The position numbers and the translations under genes are program-made. Shown piece after piece: positions 27,172-36,719 of a stretch of 64,000 bases of DNA. The stretch covers positions 186,001 to 250,000 of the forward strand of contig DFLT01000005.1 of assembly GCA_002375465.1 (NCBI GenBank), read 5' to 3'. Positions within the stretch are counted from its first letter, which is position 1. The number at the start of each line of letters is the position of its first letter. Source of the DNA: Alphaproteobacteria bacterium UBA3612. GTDB taxonomy: Bacteria; Pseudomonadota; Alphaproteobacteria; Sphingomonadales; Sphingomonadaceae. The notes beneath the pieces are model-generated. The model was given only the letters and a program-made list of their open reading frames with translations. It was not told the origin of the DNA and did no database searches.

Positions 27172-28083
27172 TCAGGCGCGGCGACGGCGCGCTGCGATCA
27201 GGCCCGCGAGACCCAGACCGAGAAGACCCAAAGCCGCGGGTTCCGGCACGTCTTCGACCGCCGGGGCGACTGCCAGACCCAGCAAACCGCCAAGACCGGC
27301 CTGTAGATCGCCAAGGCGGGTTGCCTCAGCCGTCGTCAGGTTGATGCTGAACAGTTCGAAGCCGATCTCGCCGGTGTCGAGGAGCGCGTAGGCCGTATTG
27401 GACGAACCATCGACAGACAGAATATCGAACCCCGCATCTTCACCGAAATCCAGCATCATGCCGTCGATCATCAGCGTTCCGATGGTGTCGAGGATGCCCG
27501 TATTGTTCGCCAGCGTTGCCAGTGAGTTTAGGTCGGAATCGAGGACGTACTGCGTGGTGTTGCCCGCGACGCCATTATTGGCGGCAAAGCTGTTCGTATA
27601 GGCATTGCCGACGATGGAGGGGATGACGCCTTCGTTCTCGTCACCTGCGTCATAGGCCAGCATGGTCACGCGCGTCGTGCCGCCATCATTCGGATTATAT
27701 ACGATATTTTCGCGGTTCGTATTGACGGTGCGCAGGCGGTCGATGGTCGGGTTGAAATCGATGTCGCCGCTCATCACCCCTGTGGGCTCTGCCGCAGGAG
27801 ATGGGCTGGCCAGCGTCGCTACACCTGTCGTGGAATTGATGGTGTAGTAGCTGTCATTTTCGTCAGAATAGCCGTAAAGCTGCCCGTCCAGGGGACGGAA
27901 ATCGACACCCATTAAATTGGCTGCACCCGAAATAGCCGTCTGGTTGACGGTTCCCGGCGCATCGACATCGAAGCTGACCAGCGTCGTGCCATTATTGCTG
28001 AGCGTGTAAGCGGTGGGGCCTGCCAAGGCCGAAGTGGCTATGCCGGCAAGCAGGGTGGCGGCTGTTTTTGTAATCAACTTCAT
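27172..28083 (-). CDS. DUF4394 domain protein with PEP-CTERM sorting signal
   Basis: 303 aa, exported. Signal peptide of about 21 residues ending ATSALA. The middle is a DUF4394 beta-propeller-like region (SFDVDAPGTV, GVDFRPLDGQLYG, IDFNPTIDRLR). The tail is a textbook PEP-CTERM: VPEP at 279-282, a hydrophobic segment 283-297 and a terminal RRRR cluster. This makes it a substrate of the XrtA encoded 9 kb away. The body is acidic and rich in Asn, Thr and Asp with no Cys, fitting a surface protein. Function of DUF4394 is not known. Confidence 0.93.
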   Translation of the reverse strand: MKLITKTAATLLAGIATSALAGPTAYTLSNNGTTLVSFDVDAPGTVNQTAISGAANLMGVDFRPLDGQLYGYSDENDSYYTINSTTGVATLASPSPAAEPTGVMSGDIDFNPTIDRLRTVNTNRENIVYNPNDGGTTRVTMLAYDAGDENEGVIPSIVGNAYTNSFAANNGVAGNTTQYVLDSDLNSLATLANNTGILDTIGTLMIDGMMLDFGEDAGFDILSVDGSSNTAYALLDTGEIGFELFSINLTTAEATRLGDLQAGLGGLLGLAVAPAVEDVPEPAALGLLGLGLAGLIAARRRRA

Positions 28084-28235
28084 TACGATACTCCCAAATC
28101 AACACTGTTCCCCGCCGTTACGAACACGCAATCATTGTGCCAGTTAGAAGTTAACCTTGGTTAGCAACCACTTCCGCCGCATTCCGCCGCTGAGTTAACC
28201 ATAAGTGTAAAGCAGGCCGACAGCTGCGGCTCTTC

Positions 28236-28257
28236 TTGACGTTTACGTCAACGTAAA
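28236..28257. promoter_or_regulatory. Two overlapping perfect inverted repeats upstream of the MerR gene
   Basis: TTGACGT-TT-ACGTCAA (28236-28251) and TTTACGT-CA-ACGTAAA (28242-28257) share ten bases and are offset by 6 bp. TTGACG also fits a -35 element, with TAGACG 17 nt later as a poor -10. Position and symmetry suggest the binding site of the MerR-type regulator itself. Confidence 0.7.
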
Positions 28258-28273
28258 TTAGACGAGGATGATG

Positions 28274-28699
28274 ATGTCCGCTGCACTGCTTAGCAAAATC
28301 AGCCCCGCCGACGCCGCTTCGTTCACGATCGCGGATCTTGCGCGTGAGTTCGATGTAACGGCGCGCACGATCCGCTTTTATGAGAGCGAGGGACTTCTCT
28401 CTCCGGAACGGGAGGGGCAGAACCGCATCTACTCGAAACGCGACCGTGCCCGGCTCGGGTGGATCTTGCGAGGCAAGCGCGTGGGCTTCAGCCTGGCCGA
28501 AATTCGCGAACTGCTGGATATTTATAAATCCGGCGGCCCAGCGAAACAGCGAGTGGCGCTGGTCGGCAAATGCCGCGAACGTGTGGACGCGCTGAAGCGC
28601 CAGCGCATGGATATCGACGATACGATCGCAGACCTGCAGGCGTTTCTTCATGCCGTTGAAGAAATGCCGGATTTGAAGGAAAAAGCCGCAAATGCCTGA
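28274..28699 (+). CDS. MerR family transcriptional regulator (LiuR-like) of the beta-oxidation genes
   Basis: 141 aa from the third of three consecutive ATG codons, chosen because GAGG at 28264-28267 is then 6 nt away; 28268 and 28271 are alternatives. Winged helix: FTIADLAREFDVTARTIRFYESEGLL, then NRIYSKRDRARLGWI. A coiled-coil dimer helix follows (KCRERVDALKRQRMDIDDTIADLQAFL). No Cys metal site at the end, so the ligand is probably an organic acyl-CoA type. Its stop overlaps the acyl-CoA dehydrogenase start by 8 nt. Confidence 0.9.
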   Translation: MSAALLSKISPADAASFTIADLAREFDVTARTIRFYESEGLLSPEREGQNRIYSKRDRARLGWILRGKRVGFSLAEIRELLDIYKSGGPAKQRVALVGKCRERVDALKRQRMDIDDTIADLQAFLHAVEEMPDLKEKAANA

Positions 28700-30494
28700 A
28701 TATACCGCCCCCGTGCGTGACACGCAGTTCGTGATGACGGACGTTCTCAACCTGCAGAAATATGCCGATCTGCCGGGCTTTCGGAATGCCGACGGCGACA
28801 CCATCGCCGCGGTTCTGGAAGAGGGCGGCAAGTTCGTGTCCGAGGTTCTGTTTCCGCTGAACCAGGTCGGCGACCATGAGGGGTGTACGCGGCAACAGGA
28901 TGGCAGTGTTACCACACCTGCCGGTTTCAAGGCGGCATATGATCAGTTCGTCGAGGGCGGCTGGGGCACGTTGGGCCAGAATGCCGACTATGGCGGGCAG
29001 GGCCTGCCGCACGTCGTGTCGATGGCGTTCGAAGAATATATGTGTTCCGCCAACATGGCGTTCGCCATGTATCCCGGCCTGACCGCGGGGGCGATCGCCG
29101 CCATCAACGTCAAGGGCAGCGACGAGCAGAAACAGACCTATATGCCAAAGATGATCTCGGGCGAGTGGACCGGCACCATGAACCTGACGGAACCGCATTG
29201 CGGCACCGATCTGGGCCTGATCCGCACCAAGGCAGCAGATGCGGGCGGCGGCAGCTACAAGATTTCCGGTCAGAAGATCTTCATTTCCGCTGGCGAGCAC
29301 GACCTTTCAGAAAACATCATTCATCTGGTTCTCGCCAAGCGCGAGGACGCGCCCGACAATGTGAAGGGCATTTCGCTGTTCATCGTGCCCAAATTTCTGG
29401 TGAACGAAGACGGTTCGATCGGAGAGCGGAACGGCGTCATCTGCGGCTCCATAGAGGAAAAGATGGGCATTCACGGCAACGCCACCTGCGTCATGAATTA
29501 TGACGAGGCGACCGGCTATCTGGTCGGCGAGCCGGAAAAAGGGCTGGCCGCGATGTTCATCATGATGAATGCCGCGCGCCTGGGTGTCGGCCTGCAGGGG
29601 CTGGCGCAGGGTGAGGTCGCCTATCAGAACGCCGTCACCTATGCGCGGGAACGCCGTCAGGGCAGGGCGCTGACCGGTCCGGAAGACAAGGATGCGAAAG
29701 CCGACCCGATAATGGTCCATCCCGACGTGCGCCGCATGTTGATGGATGCCCGCGCGTTTACGGAGGGTGCCCGGGCGCTGACCATGTGGGCGGCGCTGCA
29801 GATCGATCTGGCCCACCATGCGGAAACGGAGGAGGAACGCGAAGAGGCGGATGAGATCGTCGGCCTGCTGACCCCGGTCATAAAGGGCTACTTTACCGAC
29901 AAGGGGTTCGAGACGGCGGTGAACGCGCAGCAGGTATATGGCGGCCACGGGTACATCACCGAATGGGGCATGGAACAATATGTCCGCGACGCCCGCATCG
30001 CCCAGATATACGAGGGGACGAACGGCATCCAGGCGATGGATCTGGTGGGGCGAAAGCTGGGCCGGAATGGCGGCAAGGCGCTGATGCAGTTCGCGGCCAT
30101 GGTCACAGAGGAAATCGAGGCGGCCAAGGCGGACGAGGTTCTGGCGCCGCTGGCTGCCAAGCTGGAAAAGGCCGGCGGCGAATTGCAGGCCGCGACCATG
30201 TGGCTGATGCAGAATGGTACCGCCAATCCGAACGACGCCGGTGCGGGGGCGGTGCCCTACATGCACCTGATGGGCGTGGTATCGCTGGGCCTGATGTGGC
30301 TGAAAATGGCGCGGGCGGCGCAGGCCCGTCTGGCCGATGGCGCATCGGACGACGGTTTCTACACCGCCAAGCTGATCACCGCCCGCTATTATATGGACCG
30401 CTATCTGCCCGACGCCGGCGCCCTGCGCCGCAAGCTGGAGGCTGGCGCGGAGAGCATGATGGCATTGCCGGAAGAGGCGTTCGCGCGCGGATAA
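28692..30494 (+). CDS. Acyl-CoA dehydrogenase with C-terminal extension (FadE/DmdC-like)
   Basis: 600 aa, the long type. N-terminal helical domain, flavin-binding TEPHCGTDLGLIRTKA and KIFISAGEH strands, the catalytic-base region QIYEGTNGIQAMDLVGRK, and the DUF4092-like C-terminal acyl-CoA dehydrogenase extension after residue 470. First oxidation step of fatty acyl-CoA breakdown; relatives include 3-methylmercaptopropionyl-CoA dehydrogenase, so chain specificity is open. First enzyme gene after the MerR regulator. Confidence 0.93.
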   Translation: MPEYTAPVRDTQFVMTDVLNLQKYADLPGFRNADGDTIAAVLEEGGKFVSEVLFPLNQVGDHEGCTRQQDGSVTTPAGFKAAYDQFVEGGWGTLGQNADYGGQGLPHVVSMAFEEYMCSANMAFAMYPGLTAGAIAAINVKGSDEQKQTYMPKMISGEWTGTMNLTEPHCGTDLGLIRTKAADAGGGSYKISGQKIFISAGEHDLSENIIHLVLAKREDAPDNVKGISLFIVPKFLVNEDGSIGERNGVICGSIEEKMGIHGNATCVMNYDEATGYLVGEPEKGLAAMFIMMNAARLGVGLQGLAQGEVAYQNAVTYARERRQGRALTGPEDKDAKADPIMVHPDVRRMLMDARAFTEGARALTMWAALQIDLAHHAETEEEREEADEIVGLLTPVIKGYFTDKGFETAVNAQQVYGGHGYITEWGMEQYVRDARIAQIYEGTNGIQAMDLVGRKLGRNGGKALMQFAAMVTEEIEAAKADEVLAPLAAKLEKAGGELQAATMWLMQNGTANPNDAGAGAVPYMHLMGVVSLGLMWLKMARAAQARLADGASDDGFYTAKLITARYYMDRYLPDAGALRRKLEAGAESMMALPEEAFARG

Positions 30495-30503
30495 GTAGTG
30501 CCG

Positions 30504-30528
30504 TCCCTCCCCTTTCGGGGAGGGGTTT
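30504..30528 (+). terminator. GC-rich hairpin between dehydrogenase and thiolase genes
   Basis: CCCTCCCC (30505-30512), loop TTTC, GGGGAGGG (30517-30524), then G and TTT. Eight perfect pairs but a short T run; it may be an attenuator or a dispersed intergenic dyad rather than a full terminator. Confidence 0.45.
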
Positions 30529-30634
30529 GAGGCGGGGCATCGTCCCTACCTAGCGAGCAGATCGAATGAAGGCGCGCGCAGTCGCGCTACCCGCAGGCCG
30601 GATAGCGGCGCGGGTTATCGAGGAGGACCGAGAT

Positions 30635-31846
30635 ATGACCGAAGCCTATATCTACGATGCCGTTCGCACCCCCCGCGGGCGGGGAAAGTCCGACGGCGCC
30701 CTGCACGAGATTACGCCGGTCCAGTTGGCGACGCAGGTCCTGCAGGCACTGCGGGACCGTACGCAGGTCGACACGGCGGACATAGACGATGTCGTCCTGG
30801 GCTGTGTCAGTCCGGTGGGCGAGCAGGGCGGTGACATCGCCCGCACCGCTGTGATTACCGCCGATTATGCGGAAACCACGGCGGGCGTACAGGTCAACCG
30901 CTTCTGCGCGTCCGGGCTGGAGGCGACGAACATGGCTGCGGCAAAGGTGATGTCGGGCGAAGCGATGTTCGCAATCGGCGGCGGCGTCGAGAGCATGAGC
31001 CGCGTTCCAATGGGCTCCGACGGGGCGGCCTGGGCGACGGATCCGGCGGTCAATTTTCATGCCTATTTTGCGCCGCAAGGCATTTCCGCCGACCTGATCG
31101 CGACGAAATACGGGTTCAGCCGCGATGATGTGGATGCCTATGCCGTTGAATCGCAGAGGCGCGCGGCGAATGCATGGGAAAAGGGCTATTTCAAAGGGTC
31201 CATCGTGCCGGTGAAGGACGTGATCGGAGAGGTCGTTCTGGACCGGGACGAGCATATGCGCCCTGGCACGGACATGCAGGGCCTGGGCGGTCTGAATCCC
31301 TCTTTCGAGGCGCTTGGCACGCAAATGCCCGGATATGACGACGTCGTGCTGCAGAAATATCCCGAACTGGAGAAGATCAACCATGTGCACCATGGCGGCA
31401 ATTCTTCCGGTATCGTGGACGGCGCCGCCGGTATTCTGATCGGTTCAAAGGAAATGGGTGACAAATACGGTCTGAAACCGCGCGCCCGTATCCGCGCCAT
31501 GGCCTCCATCGGGTCGGAACCGACCATCATGTTAACCGGACCGGAATTCGTGACGCGAAAGGTGTTGCAGCGGGCCGGCATGGATGTGGGCGACATCGAC
31601 ATCTACGAACTGAACGAGGCATTTGCCGCCGTCGTCCTGCGCTACATGCAGGCCCTCGACATTGATCATGATCGTATCAACCTGAATGGCGGTGCCATCG
31701 CCATGGGGCATCCGCTGGGTGCGACGGGCGCCATGATTCTGGGTACCGTTCTGGACGAACTGGAGCGGACCGGAAAGGGCACGGCCCTCGCCAATCTCTG
31801 CGTCGGCGCCGGCATGGGCACCGCGACCATCATCGAGCGGGTATAG
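30635..31846 (+). CDS. Acetyl-CoA C-acyltransferase (thiolase)
   Basis: 403 aa from ATG 30635, preceded by GAGGAGG; an upstream in-frame ATG at 30566 would add 23 residues without family resemblance. Nucleophile Cys91 in RFCASGLE, catalytic His in [10 protein letters not shown] and second Cys in NLCVGAGMG. Thiolytic cleavage in beta-oxidation. 14 nt before the multifunctional protein gene. Confidence 0.95.
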   Translation: MTEAYIYDAVRTPRGRGKSDGALHEITPVQLATQVLQALRDRTQVDTADIDDVVLGCVSPVGEQGGDIARTAVITADYAETTAGVQVNRFCASGLEATNMAAAKVMSGEAMFAIGGGVESMSRVPMGSDGAAWATDPAVNFHAYFAPQGISADLIATKYGFSRDDVDAYAVESQRRAANAWEKGYFKGSIVPVKDVIGEVVLDRDEHMRPGTDMQGLGGLNPSFEALGTQMPGYDDVVLQKYPELEKINHVHHGGNSSGIVDGAAGILIGSKEMGDKYGLKPRARIRAMASIGSEPTIMLTGPEFVTRKVLQRAGMDVGDIDIYELNEAFAAVVLRYMQALDIDHDRINLNGGAIAMGHPLGATGAMILGTVLDELERTGKGTALANLCVGAGMGTATIIERV

Positions 31847-31860
31847 GACGGGAGCAGGAC

Positions 31861-34053
31861 ATGAACACCGATACGATCAAATTTGATCTGGACGCCGATG
31901 GCATTGCACTGCTGACCATCGATCTGCCGGGCCAGTCGATGAACGTCATAACGACACAATTCCAAAACGACCTGCGCACCCTGGTCGAAAAAATCGCTGA
32001 CGATGATGCGATCAGGGGCGCCGTCATTACATCGGGCAAGCCATCCGGCTTCATGGCCGGGGCTGACCTGAAGGGCATGGGCGACTTTGGTGCGGGTCAG
32101 CAGGAAAGCGGCGCGACGGCAGGCAAGTCTCGAATGGCGCAATTGTTCGAGGCGGTTTGGCCCGTGAACGAAATCCTGCGAAAGCTGGAAACCTGCGGAA
32201 AGCCGGTCGCCTGCGCCATTAACGGCCTGGCGCTGGGTGGCGGGCTGGAGGTCGCCTTGGCCTGTCATTACCGTGTCGTCGCGGATGATCCAAAGATAAA
32301 GCTAGGCCTGCCAGAGGTCATGGTCGGACTGATGCCTGGCGGTGGCGGTACGCAGCGCCTGCCGCGCCTGATCGGCGTACAGCCTGCGCTGATGTATTTG
32401 CTGCAAGGTAAAACAATGTCGCCGCAGGAGGCGCAGGGCTTTGGCGTGGCGCATGAAATCGCGCCGTTGGAGGAAATCGTCGAGAAGGCAAAAGCCTGGG
32501 TGAAGGCAAATCCAAAGGGCGGCGTGCAGCCCTGGGATCAGAAGAAGTTCAAATTCCCTGGCGGCCCTGCAAGTGCCATGAGCCCCGGCTTCGCGCAGAC
32601 CTTCATCGGCGGCACGGCGATGACCATCAAGCAGACCAACGGCAATATGAACGGACCCTTTGCGATCCTTTCGGCCGTTTACGAGGGCACGCAATTGCCG
32701 ATGGATACGGCACTGCGCGTGGAATCGAAATATTTTACCCGGCTGGTGGCGGATCCGCAGGCCGCGAACATGGTCCGCTCTCTGTTCATATCGAAACAGG
32801 CGGCGGAAAAGGGCGCGCGCCGTCCCGAAGGCATTCCGCCGATGAAGACGCAAAAGCTGGGCATGCTGGGTGCCGGCATGATGGGCGCCGGAATTGCGCT
32901 GGTGTCTGCCCGTGCGGGCATCAACGTTGTCCTGCTCGACCGCACGCAGGAGGCGGCGGAAAAGGGCAAGCAATATACCGCCGACAAGCTGGGCAAGCGC
33001 ATGTCCGCCGAGAAGGTGCAGCCGATCCTCGATCGCATCCACCCCACGACCGACTATGCCGATCTAGCGGGGTGCGACCTGATCGTAGAAGCGGTTTTCG
33101 AAGACCGCGACATCAAGGCGGAAACCACGAAGAAGGTAGAGGCCGTCGTTGGTCCCGACACCATATTCGGGTCGAATACATCGACGCTGCCGATTACCGG
33201 ACTGGCCAAGGCATGGTCGCGGCCGGAGACGTTCATTGGTATTCATTTCTTCTCACCGGTTGAAAAAATGCCCTTGGTCGAAATCATTGTGGGCGAGAAA
33301 ACCGGTCCGGAAGCCATTGCAAAGGCGTTGGATTACGTCGCGCAGATCCGGAAAACGCCTATCGTGGTCAATGACAGCCGCGGCTTCTACACTTCACGCT
33401 GTTTCGGCACCTATGTGCAGGAGGGGACGGCCATGCTGGGCGAGGGTATAAACCCGGCGCTGATTGAAAATGCCGGCAAGCACATGGGCATGCCCGTCGG
33501 CCCGCTCGCTGTATCCGACGAGGTGTCGATCGAGCTGGGCCACAGGGTGATGCAGCAGATGAAGAAGGATATGGGCGACGCCTATAAACCCGGCGCAGCC
33601 GACGACGTCGTCGAGAAGATGATGGCGGAGGGTCGCACCGGACGCAAATCGGGCAAAGGCTATTACGACTATGGCGAGGGCGGCAAGCAGCTGTGGCCTG
33701 GTCTGCGGGAGGCGTTCCCGCCAGCGGATGGCCCCGCCGATCCAGAAGTGCAGGAAATACAGGAAAGGCTGAAATTCCGCCAGCTGGTCGAATGTGCACG
33801 CTGCTTTGCCGAGGATGTTCTCGAAACGCCGGAAGACGGAGATTTGGGCGCGATCCTGGGCTGGGGGTTCATGCCGTCCACCGGTGGGCCGTTCAGCCAT
33901 ATGGATACGCTGGGCCTGGACCGGGTCGTGCAGATACTCGACCGTTTGGCTCAGACGCATGGAGAGCGCTTTGCGCCGCCGCAGATGCTACGCGACATGG
34001 CGAAGAGGGGTGAGACCTTTTACGGTGGAAATACCCGGCGCATGGCCGCCTGA
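31861..34053 (+). CDS. 3-hydroxyacyl-CoA dehydrogenase / enoyl-CoA hydratase (FadJ/FadB type)
   Basis: 730 aa bifunctional protein. The N-terminal crotonase domain (1-190) has GKPSGFMAGADLKGM and a GGGLEVALACHYRV oxyanion segment; the NAD-binding domain begins with LGMLGAGMMGAGIA near residue 333, and HFFSPVEKMPLVEI and GFYTSRCF belong to the dehydrogenase part. With the upstream dehydrogenase and thiolase it gives a full beta-oxidation spiral under the MerR regulator. Confidence 0.95.
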   Translation: MNTDTIKFDLDADGIALLTIDLPGQSMNVITTQFQNDLRTLVEKIADDDAIRGAVITSGKPSGFMAGADLKGMGDFGAGQQESGATAGKSRMAQLFEAVWPVNEILRKLETCGKPVACAINGLALGGGLEVALACHYRVVADDPKIKLGLPEVMVGLMPGGGGTQRLPRLIGVQPALMYLLQGKTMSPQEAQGFGVAHEIAPLEEIVEKAKAWVKANPKGGVQPWDQKKFKFPGGPASAMSPGFAQTFIGGTAMTIKQTNGNMNGPFAILSAVYEGTQLPMDTALRVESKYFTRLVADPQAANMVRSLFISKQAAEKGARRPEGIPPMKTQKLGMLGAGMMGAGIALVSARAGINVVLLDRTQEAAEKGKQYTADKLGKRMSAEKVQPILDRIHPTTDYADLAGCDLIVEAVFEDRDIKAETTKKVEAVVGPDTIFGSNTSTLPITGLAKAWSRPETFIGIHFFSPVEKMPLVEIIVGEKTGPEAIAKALDYVAQIRKTPIVVNDSRGFYTSRCFGTYVQEGTAMLGEGINPALIENAGKHMGMPVGPLAVSDEVSIELGHRVMQQMKKDMGDAYKPGAADDVVEKMMAEGRTGRKSGKGYYDYGEGGKQLWPGLREAFPPADGPADPEVQEIQERLKFRQLVECARCFAEDVLETPEDGDLGAILGWGFMPSTGGPFSHMDTLGLDRVVQILDRLAQTHGERFAPPQMLRDMAKRGETFYGGNTRRMAA

Positions 34054-34249
34054 CCCCTATCGGAGGGGCTTAATGTACCGCGTCTCTCCGATGCGCGCGC
34101 GCACCTGTCTGTTGTCGATGTTTCAGGCTGGTTCCCTGGCTTCTCTCGGCTCACCGCACAGGGGACTCGCTTCATCGACAGCAGGACGCTGATTTCTTTT
34201 ATATTAATGTTCCATCTGTCATGATCGCGCGGGACAGGAGGAAAATGAA

Positions 34250-35251
34250 ATGCGGGCAGCGTCCACCATGATGAACCACTTTAAGTTGCGGCAGACTGTG
34301 TCTGCGGCGTTTTACGTCGCGACGATGCTGCTCCTGCTTGGCATGTGGCAGCCCGCCCAAGCACGCTCTCTCAGCGATATCGAAAAATATGCTGCCATCG
34401 TGGTCGACGTCGATACGAATGAAGTCCTCTATGCGCACAAGGCGGATGCCGCGCGTCATCCCGCCTCCATCACGAAGGTGATGACGATGATGCTGGCCTT
34501 CGATGCGCTCGACGCCGGCAAGATCAAGATGGACGATCGGGTCGTCATGTCGGCCCATGCAGCGGCGCAGCCCCCCTCCAAACTGGCGCTGGGCAAGGGT
34601 GGTTGGCTGACGGTTGAGGAGGCGATCCGAGTTCTTGCAACCAAGTCCGCCAACGACGTGGCGGTTGCGCTGGGCGAGCATCTGGCAGGTACGGAAGTCG
34701 CCTTTGCACAGGAAATGACGGAGAAGGCCCGATCGATCGGGATGAATGCAACGGCGTTCTACAACGCCTCCGGACTACCGAACCCCGCACATTCGACGAC
34801 GGCGCGCGACCTCGCTACCATGTCGGCGTACCTCATTCAGCATTATCCGCATTATTATGCGTTTTTCTCGCAGCAGCAGTACAATTTCTACGGCAAGATC
34901 CTGCCGAACCACAACCGGCTGCTAGGTAAGCTGGTGGGCCTCGATGGGATCAAGACCGGCTTTACCAACGCGTCTGGCTTCACGCTCGCGGCATCGGCTC
35001 AGCGCGATGGCAAACGTCTGGTCGGTATTGTGCTGGGCGCACCGTCCACGAAGCTGCGCAACGACAATATGGCAAATCTGATCAATGCCGGGTTCGATGT
35101 TCTGCGGCAGCGGAAGTTTGGTCGCAACGTTACGGTCGCCAGCTATATGAGTGAACCGGATCAGGCGCTGGGTAATTGGAACCCGGTCGTCGCGCAGGGA
35201 TCACTGGATGAAGCTGAAGAGCCGGACTTTCAGCCCACGGCGGGAAATTAA
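34250..35251 (+). CDS. D-alanyl-D-alanine carboxypeptidase (S11, DacA-like)
   Basis: 333 aa. Signal peptide ending near AQA-R39. Penicillin-binding motifs: Ser73-x2-Lys76 in SITK, Ser133-Ala-Asn135 and KTG in GIKTGFT near residue 240. AGGAGG at 34236-34241 places the start at 34250. Trims pentapeptide side chains in the periplasm. No clear C-terminal amphipathic anchor. Monocistronic, with 196 gene-free nt before it. Confidence 0.94.
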   Translation: MRAASTMMNHFKLRQTVSAAFYVATMLLLLGMWQPAQARSLSDIEKYAAIVVDVDTNEVLYAHKADAARHPASITKVMTMMLAFDALDAGKIKMDDRVVMSAHAAAQPPSKLALGKGGWLTVEEAIRVLATKSANDVAVALGEHLAGTEVAFAQEMTEKARSIGMNATAFYNASGLPNPAHSTTARDLATMSAYLIQHYPHYYAFFSQQQYNFYGKILPNHNRLLGKLVGLDGIKTGFTNASGFTLAASAQRDGKRLVGIVLGAPSTKLRNDNMANLINAGFDVLRQRKFGRNVTVASYMSEPDQALGNWNPVVAQGSLDEAEEPDFQPTAGN

Positions 35252-35271
35252 GCTAAGCAGCCCTGGGGTCG

Positions 35272-35505
35272 TTAAACTTCGGGTTCTAGCAGTTCGTGCA
35301 GGTGCACGACCAGATATTTCATCTCTGCATCATCGACGGTGCGCTGTGCATGAGCGCGCCACGCCTTTTCAGCGGTCTTATAGTCGGGGAAGATGCCCAC
35401 AATATCGAGTGCAGAGGAATCTTCGAACTCCAGTCCGCGTGGATCCTTGACCCGACCCCCGAACACGAGGTGCAATTTGCTGTCTGAAGCGTCGTGCTGT
35501 TTCAT
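35272..35505 (-). CDS. DUF4170 domain protein
   Basis: 77 aa from ATG 35505; the longer frame to 35820 is antisense-frame sequence inside the carbonic anhydrase gene. Sequence KLHLVFGGRVKDP, DIVGIFPDYKTAEKAWRAHAQ and YLVVHLHELL is the DUF4170 pattern found in alphaproteobacteria; the function is unknown. Last gene of a minus-strand run, 8 nt after the gamma-carbonic anhydrase stop. Confidence 0.85.
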   Translation of the reverse strand: MKQHDASDSKLHLVFGGRVKDPRGLEFEDSSALDIVGIFPDYKTAEKAWRAHAQRTVDDAEMKYLVVHLHELLEPEV

Positions 35506-35513
35506 ATCCGCAG

Positions 35514-36083
35514 CTATAGCGCCGCATGCTCGGCCTGCAAGCGCCTCATTGTATCCTCCATGAAGGCATCGAAATCTTCGCCGGTCCAGGCGCGGTGGTC
35601 GCCGTCGGCATAAGCGATGGCGTTCCGGTGATAGATGGCAGCATTCAACCGGTTCGGGAGCCAATTGTCGCGCGTACGAATGACTTTTGCCGGGCTGCCA
35701 ACGACGATGCTGTTCGGCGGCACGATCGTGCCGTCCTTTACATAGGCGTGTTGCCCGACGATGGAGTTGTCCCCGATCACAGCGCCGCCATAAATGGTGG
35801 AATTGATGCCGATCAGGCAATTATCACCTATCGTGCAATTATGAAGGGTCGCCCTGTGGGTGATCGAACAATGTTCGCCTACCGTGACAGGGCCGCCGGG
35901 ATCCGTGTGGATCATGACGAAATCCTGTATGTTCGTCATGGCGCCGATGCGGATCGACGCCGCCTCCGATCGCATGACCACATTCATCCAGACGGATGAA
36001 CCACGGCCCAGCTCTATGTCGCCATAAAGCTGGGCCGACGGGTCCACATAGGCGGCCTCACCTGTCGAGAGGCGGGACCTCAA
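35514..36083 (-). CDS. Gamma-carbonic anhydrase family protein (left-handed beta-helix)
   Basis: 189 aa. TTG start, supported by the TTGA overlap with the mlaC stop and by the absence of a good ATG. Hexapeptide repeats run through residues 10-130 (e.g. CTIGDNCLIGINSTIYGGAVIG). Metal-type histidines are present in ITHRATLHNC and GQHAYV. Whether it has carbonic anhydrase activity is open; many relatives do not. Confidence 0.9.
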   Translation of the reverse strand: MRSRLSTGEAAYVDPSAQLYGDIELGRGSSVWMNVVMRSEAASIRIGAMTNIQDFVMIHTDPGGPVTVGEHCSITHRATLHNCTIGDNCLIGINSTIYGGAVIGDNSIVGQHAYVKDGTIVPPNSIVVGSPAKVIRTRDNWLPNRLNAAIYHRNAIAYADGDHRAWTGEDFDAFMEDTMRRLQAEHAAL

Positions 36084-36709
36084 CTGATGCGTTTCTTCAT
36101 CAATGTGACAAGGCCGTCAAAGCCATTGCGGCTGATATAGGCGTTGAAATCCTGTTCCTGCGTCAGCGCCATATTGACGCCGGAAACCTTCAGGTTGCGG
36201 ATTTTGAAATCATTGCTGCCCTTTTTACGGACCTGCCAGACGGCATCGACCGGGTTGCCGGATTTCGGCGTGATGCGCGTGTAGACTTCCACATCGCCGC
36301 GGCTTCCCCGCGGAACGGCACGCGTTACCGACAGTTCGGAATCCTCAAAAGCGAACAGATTATTCGTGTAGGTAGCGACGACCCATTGCGGGAAGACCTT
36401 CATATACTCACGATACTGTGTGTCGCTGATGTCCTGACGGTGGCGGCGGATCAGATACTGGCCAATATAATTCACGTCGAAATTGCTGGCGAGCATCTTG
36501 CGCAGTTCTTCCTGCGTCTGCGGCGACTGCGCGTCGCCCGAGCGGATCACGCCAAATGCATCTTCCGCCAGACCGTCGATAAAGGCCGACGCGGCCTTTG
36601 TGTCGCTATCGGTCGCGGCCTGCGCTGAAGCGGGCGTCGCAACAAGGATGCTGAGGGGGGCTGCCATCGAAACGAGGGCGGCCGCTATGAAGGGCTTATG
36701 GAATTTCAT
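36080..36709 (-). CDS. mlaC: Periplasmic phospholipid-binding protein MlaC/Ttg2D
   Basis: 209 aa from ATG 36709, with GGAG about 8 nt upstream; a longer frame to 36742 would start inside the cytochrome gene. Signal peptide ending near ASA. Family pieces: ASNFDVNYIGQYLIRRHRQ, EYMKVFPQWVVATYTNNL and KIRNLKVSGVNMALTQ. MlaC shuttles phospholipids between the membranes; the other mla genes are not in this window. Confidence 0.92.
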   Translation of the reverse strand: MKFHKPFIAAALVSMAAPLSILVATPASAQAATDSDTKAASAFIDGLAEDAFGVIRSGDAQSPQTQEELRKMLASNFDVNYIGQYLIRRHRQDISDTQYREYMKVFPQWVVATYTNNLFAFEDSELSVTRAVPRGSRGDVEVYTRITPKSGNPVDAVWQVRKKGSNDFKIRNLKVSGVNMALTQEQDFNAYISRNGFDGLVTLMKKRIS

Positions 36710-36719
36710 GGAAATACTC

